Source: Gilliamella sp. ESL0443 (GTDB lineage: Bacteria; Pseudomonadota; Gammaproteobacteria; Enterobacterales; Orbaceae). From it: 64,000 bases of DNA. Within the stretch, counting starts at the first letter, position 1, and each line of letters starts with the position of its first letter. Below, one piece after another: positions 1-9,585 of the stretch. Both the position numbers and the translations under genes were made by a program. The notes beneath the pieces are model-generated. The model had not been told where the DNA came from, did no database searches, and saw nothing but the letters and a program-made list of their open reading frames with translations. Where the stretch lies: the NCBI RefSeq assembly GCF_019469165.1, contig NZ_CP048263.1, positions 496,001 to 560,000 on the forward strand, written 5' to 3'.

Positions 1-11
1 GGCGAGTTGAT

Positions 12-620
12 ATGCGTAAATATCTAATTTTACTCGCTGGTTGCCCCTGTACAGGAAAGACTTATCTGGTTAATAAATTGCAACAACAATTTACAGACAG
101 TTTTGTGATAACACCCGATGAGGCTAAAGTTTTATATGCTGACTCTGTCGGTTTCAATTCGAAAGCTGAAAAGCAGGCGCTTGAGCACAAAGTTTGGCAT
201 TTTTATTATGGTGTTTTACAACTGTATATGGATGCTGGTAAACACGTTATTATTTCTGAGTATCCCTTTAGTGATAAGCAGAAACACCGGTTGAGTGAGT
301 TGGCGCAAAAGTATCATTATCAAGTGATCACAATTCGCTTAATTGCTGATTTTGAGGTGTTATGGCAACGTCGTTATCAACGAGACCGCTCACCGGAACG
401 GCATTTGAGTCATATTATGCAGCACTATCACTATGGAGATAAACTTGAAGATCGTAGTTTGGCCGACGATTTAGTCACTAAATCACAATTTTATCAAATC
501 TGTCAAACTAGAAAGTACGACGAGTTTGCTTTGGGGCAATTGCTCGAAGTGGATGTTACCCATTTTAATCAAGTTGATTATTCGGGTTTATTGGAAAAAT
601 TGAAGCAAATCGTTAAATAG
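12..620 (+). CDS. P-loop kinase-like ATP-binding protein
   Basis: A 202-residue protein beginning with a short hydrophobic beta strand followed by a Walker A loop (G10 to T17, GCPCTGKT). This places it among small P-loop NTPases of the AAA_33/zeta-toxin/nucleoside-kinase type. An acidic TPDEAK segment near residue 35 and a basic RRYQRDRSPERH stretch near residue 120 could form the substrate and lid regions of a small-molecule kinase. The substrate is unknown. It lies at the window edge, so its upstream context cannot be read. A perfect palindrome 19 bases downstream suggests transcription ends there. A toxin role is not supported, since no antitoxin-like partner is seen in the window. Confidence 0.7.
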   Translation: MRKYLILLAGCPCTGKTYLVNKLQQQFTDSFVITPDEAKVLYADSVGFNSKAEKQALEHKVWHFYYGVLQLYMDAGKHVIISEYPFSDKQKHRLSELAQKYHYQVITIRLIADFEVLWQRRYQRDRSPERHLSHIMQHYHYGDKLEDRSLADDLVTKSQFYQICQTRKYDEFALGQLLEVDVTHFNQVDYSGLLEKLKQIVK

Positions 621-638
621 TAATTTTATTAGATCATC

Positions 639-664
639 AATGCCGATTAACGTTAATCGGCATT
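639..664 (+). terminator. Palindromic terminator after the P-loop kinase
   Basis: The 13-base arm AATGCCGATTAAC is followed directly by its exact reverse complement, then by an AT-rich ATATTT tract. It lies 19 bases after the kinase stop codon. The short U tract makes it a moderate intrinsic terminator candidate. Confidence 0.55.
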
Positions 665-858
665 ATATTTAGGGTGATAAGCAAATAAATCAGATTTGAT
701 TGTAGGAATAGGCAGTTACGGATCAATAGTGAAATAGGTTAGTTTTATATCTTCGTTTATCTTCTCAATAACATTTTAAATACAAAAAATTCTTTTAATT
801 TAGCAATCAAAGATTATGATAAGCCATTTCTAATCAGTCAAGTTGAATGAGCTAAACA

Positions 859-1269
859 ATGAAAAGACTGCTATTTATTTTTATTGTTTTTATGTTTGTA
901 GTAAATGCTAAGCCTCATTTGGATCATGAAAATTATGGCAAGTGGGAGATGTTGACCGAGTTAAATAATAAAAATGTGATTTATGAGCCTTGTTATTGCG
1001 GTAATCGTTTTATAAATTATCAAAAAGGTAAACTGGATGATTATACCGGGCAAGAAATGATTTCATGTGAGATAAAATCGAGCTACTTTAAAGACGGCAA
1101 ATAATTTATCGATTTAGAATCAAAATGTAGCTACTCTGATAGCATAAGTTATGAAGTTAAGGATGAAAATACCTTAATTTGGCATTTATACAATTCAATT
1201 TCTTTAGTAATGACTAATCAGCCCGATAAGTTTGACAAGGTCTTTGAAACATGTGATGAGAGACAGTAA
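859..1269 (+). pseudogene. Small secreted protein gene interrupted by an in-frame stop
   Basis: The first 81 codons encode a hydrophobic signal peptide (MKRLLFIFIVFMFVVNA) and a short mature part containing a CYC motif. An in-frame TAA at 1102-1104 ends it after SYFKDGK. The same frame then stays open for 54 more codons (FIDLESKCSYSDS at its start, ending in FETCDERQ) to a TAA at 1267-1269. The second half has normal codon texture and further cysteines. The simplest reading is one 136-residue exported protein broken by a single-base change such as TAT or TAC to TAA. The function is not recognised. Read-through or a sequencing error are alternatives. Confidence 0.6.
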
Positions 1270-1308
1270 AGCTATTAACATTTATCTCTATCAAGTCAAA
1301 GGTCAATA

Positions 1309-1326
1309 CCGACACAATGGTGTCGG
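1309..1326 (-). terminator. Hairpin downstream of katA
   Basis: The 7-base arms CCGACAC and GTGTCGG enclose the loop AATG, 17 bases beyond the katA stop codon on the minus strand. The following tract on that strand is not strongly U-rich, so this is a weak terminator candidate. Confidence 0.4.
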
Positions 1327-1343
1327 CACGATTATTTTACTTT

Positions 1344-2804
1344 TTAGCTTTTGATTAGATCAACTTCAATACCTAACCCTTTTGCTACACCTGAACCATA
1401 ATCGGGATGGACTTTATAGAAGTGTTTAAGCTGTCTAATTTGAATATCACGATCGACGTTTTTCATCGAAGTGACAATATTATCAAGAAGCAGTTGTTTT
1501 TGATCTGGACGCATTAAATTAAATAATGCACGTGGGTGCGAATAGTAATCACCATCAACACGATGATCGTGTTTATCCATTGTGCCGGCAGGGACATGCA
1601 TCGGTGGCTCAGCATACTGCGGTTGTTGTTTAGGTGCACTATCAACACTATTTGGTTCATAGTTTGGTGCATTATCTGGCGTATAAAAGCGCATAGCTCC
1701 GTCACGTTGATAATTGTGTACCGGACATTTAGGTGCATTGATTGGTAATTGTTGGTAGTTTGTACCGATACGATAACGGTGCGCATCAGCATAAGCAAAT
1801 ATTCGCCCTTGTAACATTTTATCCGGTGATAAGCCAATACCAGGTACAATATTACTTGGTTCAAATGCAGATTGTTCTACTTCAGCAAAATAGTTTTCCG
1901 GATTACGGTTAAGCTCCATAACACCGACTTCAATAAGCGGAAACTGTTTTTGCGACCAAACTTTTGTGACATCAAATGGGTTTTCTGGGTGGTTATTGGC
2001 TTGTTCTTCACTCATCACTTGTATATAAAGTCGCCATTTAGGGTAGTTACCTTGTTCAATGGCATTAAAGAGATCTTCTTGCGCTGAATCAGGGTTGCTA
2101 CCGTCGAGTTCTGCGGCTTTTTTAGGATGAATATTTTTAATGCCTTGTTCCGTTCTAAAATGCCATTTTACCCAAGTTCGTACATTATCTTTGTTGATTA
2201 AACTATAAGTATGGCTACCAAAACCATGCATATGTCGAAATCCGTCTGGAATGCCTCGGTCAGAAAATAGAATTGTTACTTGATGAAGTGATTCTGGCGA
2301 TAAAGAGAAAAAGTCCCACATCATTTGCGGATCTTTTAAGTTGGTCTTAGGATCGCGTTTTTGGGTGTGAATAAAGTCTGGGAATTTGAGTGCATCACGA
2401 ATAAAAAATACTGGTGTGTTATTACCGACGATATCCCAGTTACCTTGATCTGTGTAAAATTTTACTGAAAATCCACGTGGATCACGTGCCGTGTCAGATG
2501 AACCACGTTCACCGCCAACAGTTGAAAATCGAGCAAAAACGGGAGTTTGTTTGCCAACTTCGGCAAAAATGCTGGCATAGCTATATTGAGTAATGTCATT
2601 GGTGACGGTAAATGTTCCGTGTGCGCCAGAGCCTTTGGCATGGACTCGTCTTTCCGGAATATTTTCACGGTTAAACTGAGCGAGTTTTTCGATTAATTGA
2701 TAGTCGTCAATCAATACCGGTCCACGAGGGCCAGCAGTGCGAGAGTTTTGATTGTCGGCAATAGGGGCACCATTATTGGTGGTGAGTTCTTTTTTTTCTG
2801 ACAT
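1344..2804 (-). CDS. katA: Monofunctional haem catalase
   Basis: This 486-residue small-subunit catalase splits hydrogen peroxide into water and oxygen in the cytoplasm. The catalytic His is H55 in RRVHAKG, the distal Asn is N128 in VGNNTPVFF, and the haem-ligand Tyr is Y338 in [10 protein letters not shown]. The length matches clade 3 bacterial catalases, which lack the C-terminal flavodoxin-like domain of large catalases such as KatE. An AAGGAG ribosome site lies 7 bases before the ATG and fixes the start. It appears to be a single-gene unit, with about 230 bases of upstream intergenic DNA in which no clear OxyR site was identified. Confidence 0.97.
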   Translation of the reverse strand: MSEKKELTTNNGAPIADNQNSRTAGPRGPVLIDDYQLIEKLAQFNRENIPERRVHAKGSGAHGTFTVTNDITQYSYASIFAEVGKQTPVFARFSTVGGERGSSDTARDPRGFSVKFYTDQGNWDIVGNNTPVFFIRDALKFPDFIHTQKRDPKTNLKDPQMMWDFFSLSPESLHQVTILFSDRGIPDGFRHMHGFGSHTYSLINKDNVRTWVKWHFRTEQGIKNIHPKKAAELDGSNPDSAQEDLFNAIEQGNYPKWRLYIQVMSEEQANNHPENPFDVTKVWSQKQFPLIEVGVMELNRNPENYFAEVEQSAFEPSNIVPGIGLSPDKMLQGRIFAYADAHRYRIGTNYQQLPINAPKCPVHNYQRDGAMRFYTPDNAPNYEPNSVDSAPKQQPQYAEPPMHVPAGTMDKHDHRVDGDYYSHPRALFNLMRPDQKQLLLDNIVTSMKNVDRDIQIRQLKHFYKVHPDYGSGVAKGLGIEVDLIKS

Positions 2805-3031
2805 TGCAATACTCCTTATTAGATTGTAACTTTATAGTTAAAGAGTTGTGATTGATTTTATTGAAAAACTAACTTACTAAGGAATAAGATAAAGACGGTG
2901 ATGCGTGTAAAAAAAGATATTGCTCGATTTATTATATAACTAAATTGGCTGTTAATTGTAGAAAAACAAATTAATTATTTTTTAATCTAGTAATGAGCGA
3001 TAGTGAATATAAAAATGGGTCCTTAACCAGA

Positions 3032-3571
3032 TTAAGCATAAATGATTTCCGGTAATTTAACATCCCAATGCTGATTATCAACATGATCAACTTTTTGGCA
3101 GGCAAATGCTAGCCCAATAGGATAAATTTGCTGTTGTTGGTAGTTTTCAAGTAAGCGATCATAATAGCCACCGCCCATACCGATACGAAATCCTCGGTCA
3201 TCAAAAGCCACAAGTGGCGTAAAGATGATATCAAGTTGTTCAATATCTATGATTTTAGTTTTATCGATCACTGGTTCTAAGATACCAAAGCTATTTTTTA
3301 CTAGTGGTGTATTTGGGGTGTAATTTAAGAAGATTAGTTTATGCTCAGCAACTGGGACAGGTAAATAGACCGATTTATTTTGTTGCCATAGATATTCAAT
3401 AATCGGTTTAGTGTCGACTTCTCCATCAAATGATAAGAATATTGCAATATGTTGTGCTTGGCTGACGGCAGGATGGTTTTTTATTTGTTGGTAGATTATG
3501 GCCTGTGCGCTGTCGCGTTGTGCCTGAGATAATTCACGTCTTTTTTGACGTATAGTTTGCCGAATGTCCAT
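3032..3571 (-). CDS. fau: 5-formyltetrahydrofolate cyclo-ligase
   Basis: This 179-residue member of the 5-FTHF cyclo-ligase (YgfA/Fau) family converts 5-formyl-THF to 5,10-methenyl-THF using ATP. The signature GMGGGYYDRL is at residues 131-140, and the N-terminal basic helix RQTIRQKRREL is typical. It lies immediately downstream of 6S RNA on the same strand, the same arrangement as ssrS-ygfA in E. coli, where the two are cotranscribed and the RNA is processed from the precursor. The length is normal for the family. Confidence 0.93.
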   Translation of the reverse strand: MDIRQTIRQKRRELSQAQRDSAQAIIYQQIKNHPAVSQAQHIAIFLSFDGEVDTKPIIEYLWQQNKSVYLPVPVAEHKLIFLNYTPNTPLVKNSFGILEPVIDKTKIIDIEQLDIIFTPLVAFDDRGFRIGMGGGYYDRLLENYQQQQIYPIGLAFACQKVDHVDNQHWDVKLPEIIYA

Positions 3572-3599
3572 AAGTTTTTATTTGAAAGAGAGAAGGAAT

Positions 3600-3782
3600 A
3601 AAGACTCCAAGATGCCGTTAGGGGCGTAACCCTTGAACCCGAGGTTCAAGGTGAATAGCATGTTTTAATTTTTAGGTTTCCTAAGTTAATTAGGCATACA
3701 CACCAATTAAAAATCACACCATTCTAAATTAAAGATTATCGGCTCAGGGGACTAACCCATATCGCGAACATCTCAGAGATGT
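3600..3782 (-). ncRNA. ssrS: 6S RNA
   Basis: Read on the minus strand, this stretch begins with CTCTGAGATGTTCGC and contains AGTCCCCTGAGCCGATA. It later has CACCTTGAACC followed by GGTTCAAGGGTTAC, and it ends with GGCATCTTGGAG. These are the conserved 5' closing-stem strand, the bubble-flanking segment and the 3' half of enterobacterial 6S RNA, in the right order. The 5' GAGATG pairs with the 3' CATCTT. The length of about 183 nt is close to that of E. coli 6S. The RNA binds sigma-70 RNA polymerase and represses many promoters in stationary phase. The position between zapA and fau matches E. coli. Exact ends are estimated by alignment to remembered E. coli sequence. Confidence 0.95.
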
Positions 3783-3787
3783 TTACT

Positions 3788-3815
3788 ATGATACAAAATT
3801 TAGAAAATCATACAA
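3788..3815 (-). promoter_or_regulatory. Candidate sigma-70 promoter for 6S RNA
   Basis: On the minus strand a TTGTAT -35 box (3810-3815) and a TATCAT -10 box (3788-3793) are separated by 16 bases. The -10 box ends 5 bases before the expected first base of 6S RNA. It lies between the zapA stop and the RNA. Confidence 0.6.
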
Positions 3816-3847
3816 TAGTCTTTGTGGTTTATTTACATTTCATCTAA

Positions 3848-4132
3848 CTAATTGTTAGTATTTAATGCGGAATCAAGTAATTGCTGTAGCATTTTTAGTC
3901 GATTTGCAAATTCATCGCTTTTTTCTTTTTCTTTCGTTAGTTCGTAAGAGATATTTAATGCAGCAGTCATGATAAGTTGATCGCTTCCAACTTGGGGGGA
4001 TTTTTCTCGTAAATTTGTTAATCGCGCATCTAAATCTTTAGCTGCATTTGTAAGTGCGTCAACTTCATCGACTGGACAATTAAATTTTAACGTTCGCCCA
4101 AAAATCTGAACGGTGACAGCTTGATTTTCCAT
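3848..4132 (-). CDS. zapA: Cell division protein ZapA
   Basis: A 94-residue ZapA-family protein that binds FtsZ and promotes Z-ring bundling at mid-cell. The N-terminal beta-strand domain contains IFGRTLKFNCP, and a long C-terminal helix from about residue 50 onward carries heptad hydrophobics for the antiparallel coiled coil (ELTKEKEKSDEFANRLKMLQ). It starts 7 bases after the dxs stop, so it is probably translated from the xseB-ispA-dxs message. 6S RNA and fau follow. E. coli zapA pairs with ygfA in a different neighbourhood from dxs, so this joined cluster is a lineage-specific arrangement. Confidence 0.9.
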   Translation of the reverse strand: MENQAVTVQIFGRTLKFNCPVDEVDALTNAAKDLDARLTNLREKSPQVGSDQLIMTAALNISYELTKEKEKSDEFANRLKMLQQLLDSALNTNN

Positions 4133-4139
4133 ATTTAAC

Positions 4140-5996
4140 CTATAGTTTGATAAATTTATTAATTTTGTCGATTATATGTTTAGCGTTTAATCCGACTTCA
4201 TCTCGCATTTCTTGCTGTGAGCCTTGCGGGATAAAAATATCAGGCAATCCGATATTTAAAATATCACATTTTATTTTTTTCGATAACAAAAATTCATTAA
4301 CAGCGCTTCCTGCTCCACCTTTGATGCTGTTTTCTTCGATGGTGACCAGTATATTATGGCTTTGGCTAATGTGCAAAAGGACTTTTTCATCAAGTGGTTT
4401 TACAAAACGCATATCTATCACTGTAGCATTTATTTGTTCGGCTACTTGTAAAACTTCAGGTAATAGTGTGCCAAAATTGAGTAAAGCGATCTCTTCGCCC
4501 TGCCGGCAGCATTTTGATTGCCCTAATGGTATTGTTTTTAGTGGCTCTAAATGTGCGCCAGTGCCTTCGCCTCGAGGGTAGCGTACTAATGCTGGTCCAT
4601 CATGTAAATAGCCTGTGTAGAGCATTTGTCGGCATTCGTTTTCGTCACTTGGGGTCATGATGACTAAGTTTGGAATACAGCGTAAAAAGCTTAGATCAAA
4701 CGCACCTTGGTGGGTTTCACCATCAGCCCCCACAATGCCCGCGCGGTCTATCGCAAATAAAACCGGTAAGTTTTGGATGGCAATATCATGAATGACTTGA
4801 TCGTAAGCTCGTTGCAAGAAGGTTGAGTAGATAGCAACCACTGGTTTTAATTCGCTAATAGCAAAGCCGGCAGCTAATGTGACTGCATGTTGTTCAGCAA
4901 TGGCGACATCAAAGAATTGATCTGGAAATCGTTTAGCAAATTCAGTCATGCCAGAACCTTCGCTCATGGCTGGCGTGATTGCCATTAGGCGTTTGTCTTG
5001 CTCTGCTATTTCACATAGCCAGTCACCAAAGATTTTGGAATAAGTTGGGGTAATTTTATTTGTGCTTGGTAATATTCCTTCATTTGGATTAAATTTAGGA
5101 ACGCCGTGCCATAAGGTTGGGTTTTGCTCGGCTGGAGCATAACCTTTTCCTTTCTGGGTGATAATATGCAGTAATTGTGGGCCTTTTAGTTGTCTGACTT
5201 TTTGTAAGGTGGCAACTAATGTTTCAATATCATGTCCATCAACAGGACCAATATAGTTAAAACCTAATTCCTCAAATAAAATAGCCGGAGTGACTAAGCC
5301 TTTTAGGTGCTCTTCCGTTTTTTTGAATAGTTCTTTTAATGGTGGAATATTGGAAAGCACTTTTTTGCCACTTTCACGAAGTGAGGTGTAGGCTTTGCTT
5401 GATAATATTTGTGCCAAGTGTTGATTAAGTGCACCTGTGTTTTCTGAAATGGACATATCGTTGTCATTAACGATAACTAGCATATCTGGTTTTATGTGCC
5501 CAGCATGGTTCATCGCTTCAAATGCCATACCAGCAGTTAAGGCCCCATCACCAATAATAGCGGCGACTTTTTTACCTGACTGTTTTTTTTGCTCTGCGAT
5601 CGCAATACCCAGCGCTGCACTTATTGAGGTTGATGAATGTCCTGTTGTTAATACATCATATTCACTTTCATTTCGGTGAGGAAACGGGTGTAATCCCCCT
5701 TTTTGGCGAATAGTTAGCATCTGATCGCGTCGACCCGTTAGAATTTTATGTGGATAAGCTTGATGACCTACGTCCCATATAATTTTGTCAAATGGTGTTT
5801 GATAGACGTAATGCAACGCGACTGTTAATTCGACCACACCAAGACCTGAAGCTAAATGACCACTAGATTGGCTGACACTGTCTAATAAAAATTGTCGCAG
5901 TTCCTGACTAATTGCTGGCAATTGTGCGAGCGGATATCGCCTAAGATCCGCAGGTGAATTGATTTGCTTTAATAGAGGATATTTGTCTAAATTCAT
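4140..5996 (-). CDS. dxs: 1-deoxy-D-xylulose-5-phosphate synthase
   Basis: This thiamine diphosphate enzyme of the MEP isoprenoid pathway condenses pyruvate with glyceraldehyde 3-phosphate to give DXP. The ThDP/metal site runs from [19 protein letters not shown] to VNDNDMSIS (about residues 150-185). The transketolase-like pyrimidine domain follows around [16 protein letters not shown]. The frame is open with an ATG three codons upstream (6005), but the start at 5996 gives MNLDKYP, which aligns with the usual Dxs N-terminus; neither has a strong ribosome site. It lies downstream of ispA and xseB, as in E. coli. The protein is about 618 residues, the normal length. Confidence 0.96.
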   Translation of the reverse strand: MNLDKYPLLKQINSPADLRRYPLAQLPAISQELRQFLLDSVSQSSGHLASGLGVVELTVALHYVYQTPFDKIIWDVGHQAYPHKILTGRRDQMLTIRQKGGLHPFPHRNESEYDVLTTGHSSTSISAALGIAIAEQKKQSGKKVAAIIGDGALTAGMAFEAMNHAGHIKPDMLVIVNDNDMSISENTGALNQHLAQILSSKAYTSLRESGKKVLSNIPPLKELFKKTEEHLKGLVTPAILFEELGFNYIGPVDGHDIETLVATLQKVRQLKGPQLLHIITQKGKGYAPAEQNPTLWHGVPKFNPNEGILPSTNKITPTYSKIFGDWLCEIAEQDKRLMAITPAMSEGSGMTEFAKRFPDQFFDVAIAEQHAVTLAAGFAISELKPVVAIYSTFLQRAYDQVIHDIAIQNLPVLFAIDRAGIVGADGETHQGAFDLSFLRCIPNLVIMTPSDENECRQMLYTGYLHDGPALVRYPRGEGTGAHLEPLKTIPLGQSKCCRQGEEIALLNFGTLLPEVLQVAEQINATVIDMRFVKPLDEKVLLHISQSHNILVTIEENSIKGGAGSAVNEFLLSKKIKCDILNIGLPDIFIPQGSQQEMRDEVGLNAKHIIDKINKFIKL

Positions 5997-6017
5997 TTTT
6001 ATCATCTAGTTATTTAG

Positions 6018-6887
6018 TTAACTATTTCGATTAATAATAAAACCAGCAAGGTCTTGTAATGGTTGGCTATTATAAGGTATTTGCGTCAGACTATCGATAG
6101 CTTGTTGATATAACTTGTGTGTCATTTCGATGGCATTTTGTAAACCCATCAATGCTGGATAAGTGCTTTTTTCTAGCTTAAGATCAGAGCCTTGTGGTTT
6201 ACCCATCAGCTCTTGTTCACCAATGACGTCTAATATGTCATCTTGTATCTGGAATGCTAGTCCAATTGCTTTAGCATAGTTGTCTAACATTGGGTAATAG
6301 GGTTGAGCTACCTCATCGCATGAATAAGCACCGAGCCTTACTGCCGCTTGAATCAAGGCGCCAGTTTTATAGTTATGGATAGTTTGTAAGTGTTCCAACG
6401 TGACTGTTTGGTGTTCTGCTTGTAAATCCAGTGATTGACCTAAACACATTCCAGCAAGGCCACTTGCACTTGCTAGTTCAGCAATCATTTTTATTTTACT
6501 TTGGTTGCTGATTTGTTGGTTTTCGGATAATAGGCTGAATGCTAGTGATTGTAGTGCATCACCAGCGAGGATGGCTTGTGCTTGGCCAAATTTTATGTGG
6601 CAGGTTGGTTTTCCTCGCCTTAGATTATCATCATCCATTGCGGGTAAGTCATCATGAATTAATGAGTAGGTATGCATCGATTCAATGGCTGCAGCAACTG
6701 AATCGAGTTTGGTTAGCGGACAATTAAACATTTGTCCGGTTAAATAGACCAGAATAGGGCGTATTCGCTTGCCACCAGCAAGCAGGCTGTAACTCATCGC
6801 TTGTTGCAAATTAGATGGTGCAAACTGCGAAATATATGTTGTTAGATAGTTATCAATACGTTCTTGTAATGGTTTTAGGCTATTCAT
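6018..6887 (-). CDS. ispA: Farnesyl diphosphate synthase
   Basis: A class I trans-prenyltransferase that builds farnesyl diphosphate from IPP and DMAPP. The first Asp-rich motif is [18 protein letters not shown] and the second is [11 protein letters not shown], both with the required aspartates. The frame extends upstream to 6965, but the ATG at 6887 ([15 protein letters not shown]) matches the family N-terminus. It overlaps the xseB stop by 8 bases, which suggests translational coupling. The resulting 289 residues fit the family. The product feeds undecaprenyl phosphate and quinone synthesis, downstream of Dxs in the same operon. Confidence 0.95.
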   Translation of the reverse strand: MNSLKPLQERIDNYLTTYISQFAPSNLQQAMSYSLLAGGKRIRPILVYLTGQMFNCPLTKLDSVAAAIESMHTYSLIHDDLPAMDDDNLRRGKPTCHIKFGQAQAILAGDALQSLAFSLLSENQQISNQSKIKMIAELASASGLAGMCLGQSLDLQAEHQTVTLEHLQTIHNYKTGALIQAAVRLGAYSCDEVAQPYYPMLDNYAKAIGLAFQIQDDILDVIGEQELMGKPQGSDLKLEKSTYPALMGLQNAIEMTHKLYQQAIDSLTQIPYNSQPLQDLAGFIINRNS

Positions 6888-7119
6888 TATTATCAATGGA
6901 AAATTCAGATAATTGTGCATCACTATTTTCAGATAATAAAATTTGGATGCGTTGCTCAGCTTCATTAAGTTGTTTTTGACCAGAACGAGCTAGTTTGATG
7001 CCTTTTTCGAATTCATTTAGTGCTTCATCTAATGGTAAATCACCATTTTCAAGTTGAGTGACAATTGCTTCAAGTTGCTTGATGGTTTCTTCGAAACTGA
7101 CTTCATTATTGTTTGACAT
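6880..7119 (-). CDS. xseB: Exodeoxyribonuclease VII small subunit
   Basis: A 79-residue protein with the XseB signature: [20 protein letters not shown] followed by [24 protein letters not shown]. Both helices are amphipathic and form the small helical subunit that assembles on XseA in the single-strand-specific exonuclease VII. It is the first gene of the xseB-ispA-dxs unit, and its stop overlaps the ispA start. The large-subunit gene xseA is not in the window. The upstream TAAGAAGGAGTACG region provides a good ribosome site. Confidence 0.94.
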   Translation of the reverse strand: MSNNNEVSFEETIKQLEAIVTQLENGDLPLDEALNEFEKGIKLARSGQKQLNEAEQRIQILLSENSDAQLSEFSIDNNE

Positions 7120-7195
7120 ATCGTACTCCTTCTTATACCAAATGAGTATACACGTATTTTTTATGATGGTGAATTAAGATGTTTTAGTTAACAAT

Positions 7196-8545
7196 TTAAC
7201 TAAGCTGTTCTTTTTCATTTTCAAGTTCATCAACTGATAGTTGAGCAATATCCGGATTAATTGGTTTTTTTACTTCAATCCCTAATTCCCTAAATCGTTC
7301 TATTTGACCAATCACGTTACCACGTCCTTTCGAGAGTTTGTTCATTGAGTTTTGATAGGTTTGTTGGGCTTTATCCAAACAGTTGCCTAGATTTTCCATA
7401 TCTTCGATAAATCCACGTACTTTGTCATATAGTTTGCTGGCTCTATCAGCAATAAGCTCGGCATTACGATTTTGGTATTCAAAACGCCATAAATTATGAA
7501 TAGTTCGCAAGGCAACCAATAGGGTAGTTGGGCTAACAATCATGATGTTACTTTTTAATGCATCATTGATTAATGATGGATCTTGATCGATGGCGGATAA
7601 AAATGCCGGTTCGACAGGAATGAACATTAGAATGTAGTCTAATGATTGAATGCCATTTAGTTTATGGTAATCTTTTTGACTAAGTTGTTTTAAGTGATTA
7701 CGCACAGCAATTAAATGATCAGCAATGGCTCTAGTTTTTGTCTCTTCGTCATCACTATTAAAATAACGTTCATAGGCAACTAAGGTGACTTTGGAATCGA
7801 TGACTACATCACCGCCTTGGGGTAAGTGAACAATTACATCTGGTTGTAGACGTCGGTTATCTTCATTAGTTAGATTAACTTGAGTGTGATATTCGTAACC
7901 TTGACGCAATCCGGAATTATCCAATATTTGACTAAGAATAAATTCACCCCAATTACCTTGGGTTTTGTTATTGCCTTTTAACGCATTGGTTAAATTGGTG
8001 GCTTCTTTCGTCATGAGTTCGTTGAGCTGTTGCAAGTTGCGAATTTCGTGAGTTAGGGTATGGCGTTCTTTGGCTTCTTGACCAAAGCTATCTTGAACTT
8101 GCTTTTTAAAGCCCTCTAATTGTTGTTTAAGAGGTGAGAGTAAAAACTCTAAGCTTTGTTTATTTTGTTGCTCAATTTTTTTGCCACTGTGCTCAAAAAT
8201 TCGATTTGCTAAGTTTTCAAATTGCGTGGTTAATCGTTGCTCGCTTTGTTCTAAAACTGTCTGTTTTTCATGTGCGGCATTGATAATCTCTTCTAAGCGC
8301 GTTTTTAATTCACTAATTTTGATATTTTGAGCAACATTTTGTTGTTGGTATTGGCTCAACTCTTGTTCTAATTGAGTGATATTTGCCATTAATGACTGAT
8401 TTTCTTTATTTCTTTGATTAAGTTGTAAATCATATATGGCATGTAGGTTATTCGCTTTAAATTGCGCTTTTAGCATGGCAATTAGTAAGGCGATAATGGC
8501 AATAATTATAACTGCCCATTCACTTAAGCCTAAACTTCCTAACAT
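7196..8545 (-). CDS. rmuC: DNA recombination protein RmuC
   Basis: A 449-residue RmuC-family protein. An N-terminal membrane anchor (WAVIIIAIIALLIAML, about residues 10-25) is followed by a long coiled coil rich in Gln and Glu to about residue 170. The conserved RmuC nuclease-like domain comes next (GNWGEFILSQILDNSGLRQG, then DVVIDSKVTLVAYERYF). RmuC limits inversions at short inverted repeats and is related to restriction-type endonuclease folds; its biochemical role is incompletely known. The gene starts 2 bases after the epmA stop, indicating one transcript. Confidence 0.93.
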   Translation of the reverse strand: MLGSLGLSEWAVIIIAIIALLIAMLKAQFKANNLHAIYDLQLNQRNKENQSLMANITQLEQELSQYQQQNVAQNIKISELKTRLEEIINAAHEKQTVLEQSEQRLTTQFENLANRIFEHSGKKIEQQNKQSLEFLLSPLKQQLEGFKKQVQDSFGQEAKERHTLTHEIRNLQQLNELMTKEATNLTNALKGNNKTQGNWGEFILSQILDNSGLRQGYEYHTQVNLTNEDNRRLQPDVIVHLPQGGDVVIDSKVTLVAYERYFNSDDEETKTRAIADHLIAVRNHLKQLSQKDYHKLNGIQSLDYILMFIPVEPAFLSAIDQDPSLINDALKSNIMIVSPTTLLVALRTIHNLWRFEYQNRNAELIADRASKLYDKVRGFIEDMENLGNCLDKAQQTYQNSMNKLSKGRGNVIGQIERFRELGIEVKKPINPDIAQLSVDELENEKEQLS

Positions 8546-8547
8546 GA

Positions 8548-9522
8548 TTAAGCCCTTTCAAACGTGAATGAAATCACATCATCTAAATTCATTGCATCAA
8601 GTGCCAACATAATTAAGCGGTCAAGCCCAACGGCAACACCTGCACAATCTGGTAAACCCGCTTCCATAGCCGCGATTAATTCAATATCGATGTTTTGTGG
8701 TGGTAAGTTTTGATTTGCTCGATCAATATTATTTTGTTCAAAACGCATCTTTTGTTCTTGCGGATTGGTGAGTTCTTTAAATCCATTAGCTAGTTCAACC
8801 CCTTTGTAATAAAACTCAAAACGGCTTGCTACACGATGATCTTCTGAACTGATCGCTGCTAAAGCTGCCTGTGAGGCAGGGAAGTTATAAACAGCGATAG
8901 GTTTTTCTTGTCCAATATGCGGTTCAACGCCAAAACTAAATAAACATTGTAATAAGGTGTCGCGATCATAATCATCAGTATTGAGTTCAATATTTAGTTG
9001 TTTGATAGCTTCAACTAAAGTTGCGTGATCAGCTTCCAGTGGGTCAATATTAAGATGACGTTGGAATGCCTTTTGGTAAGAGATTCGTTCCGCAGGTTCA
9101 CAATCTAGGATGCTTTGCAGTAGATCATCGACTTCGTTGATCATTTGCATCATATCAAATTGAATACGATACCATTCGAGCATTGTAAATTCAGGGTTAT
9201 GATAACGGCTTACTTCTTCATGATTGCGAAAACATTTACAGATTTGATAAATCGGTCCACTGCCAGCAGCTAATAACCGTTTCATATGATATTCAGGGCT
9301 GGTGATTAATGACATTTTTCGCCCTTGTTGTTCATCGTTTTCACCAGGTTTTAAAAATAAGGTATGAAATGAACTAAGATGTACATCGGTTACCGCATAT
9401 TGACTTAGGGTCGGGGTTTCCACTTCCAAAATACAGCGGTCAGCAAAAAACTGTCTTACTTTAGATACAATTTTAGCGCGCTTAAGTAAATTATTAATAG
9501 ATGCAGTAGGTTGCCAAGTCAT
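8548..9522 (-). CDS. epmA: EF-P lysine lysyltransferase EpmA
   Basis: A 324-residue class II lysyl-tRNA synthetase paralogue (PoxA/GenX/YjeA) that attaches (R)-beta-lysine to elongation factor P. It lacks the anticodon-binding domain, consistent with the short length. Motif 2 ([22 protein letters not shown]) and motif 3 ([12 protein letters not shown]) of the class II catalytic core are present. The partner genes epmB and efp are outside the window. The ATG at 9522 is the only sensible start. rmuC follows by 2 bases. Confidence 0.94.
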   Translation of the reverse strand: MTWQPTASINNLLKRAKIVSKVRQFFADRCILEVETPTLSQYAVTDVHLSSFHTLFLKPGENDEQQGRKMSLITSPEYHMKRLLAAGSGPIYQICKCFRNHEEVSRYHNPEFTMLEWYRIQFDMMQMINEVDDLLQSILDCEPAERISYQKAFQRHLNIDPLEADHATLVEAIKQLNIELNTDDYDRDTLLQCLFSFGVEPHIGQEKPIAVYNFPASQAALAAISSEDHRVASRFEFYYKGVELANGFKELTNPQEQKMRFEQNNIDRANQNLPPQNIDIELIAAMEAGLPDCAGVAVGLDRLIMLALDAMNLDDVISFTFERA

Positions 9523-9560
9523 AAAAAATATCCATGCATATTGATTAATTTCTAAAAGAC

Positions 9561-9585
9561 GAAATAGGGCATTAAGCCCTATTTC
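9561..9585 (-). terminator. Intrinsic terminator of the opgGH operon
   Basis: Perfect 10-base arms GAAATAGGGC and GCCCTATTTC enclose the loop ATTAA, directly after the opgH stop. On the minus strand the hairpin is followed by GTCTTTTAG, a short U-rich tail. Confidence 0.75.

Noticed and set aside
1514-1864. Open frames of 60-116 codons overlapping katA on both strands
   Set aside because: They are shadows of the catalase gene with no independent features; the same applies to antisense frames over dxs, trp, infB and ilv genes.
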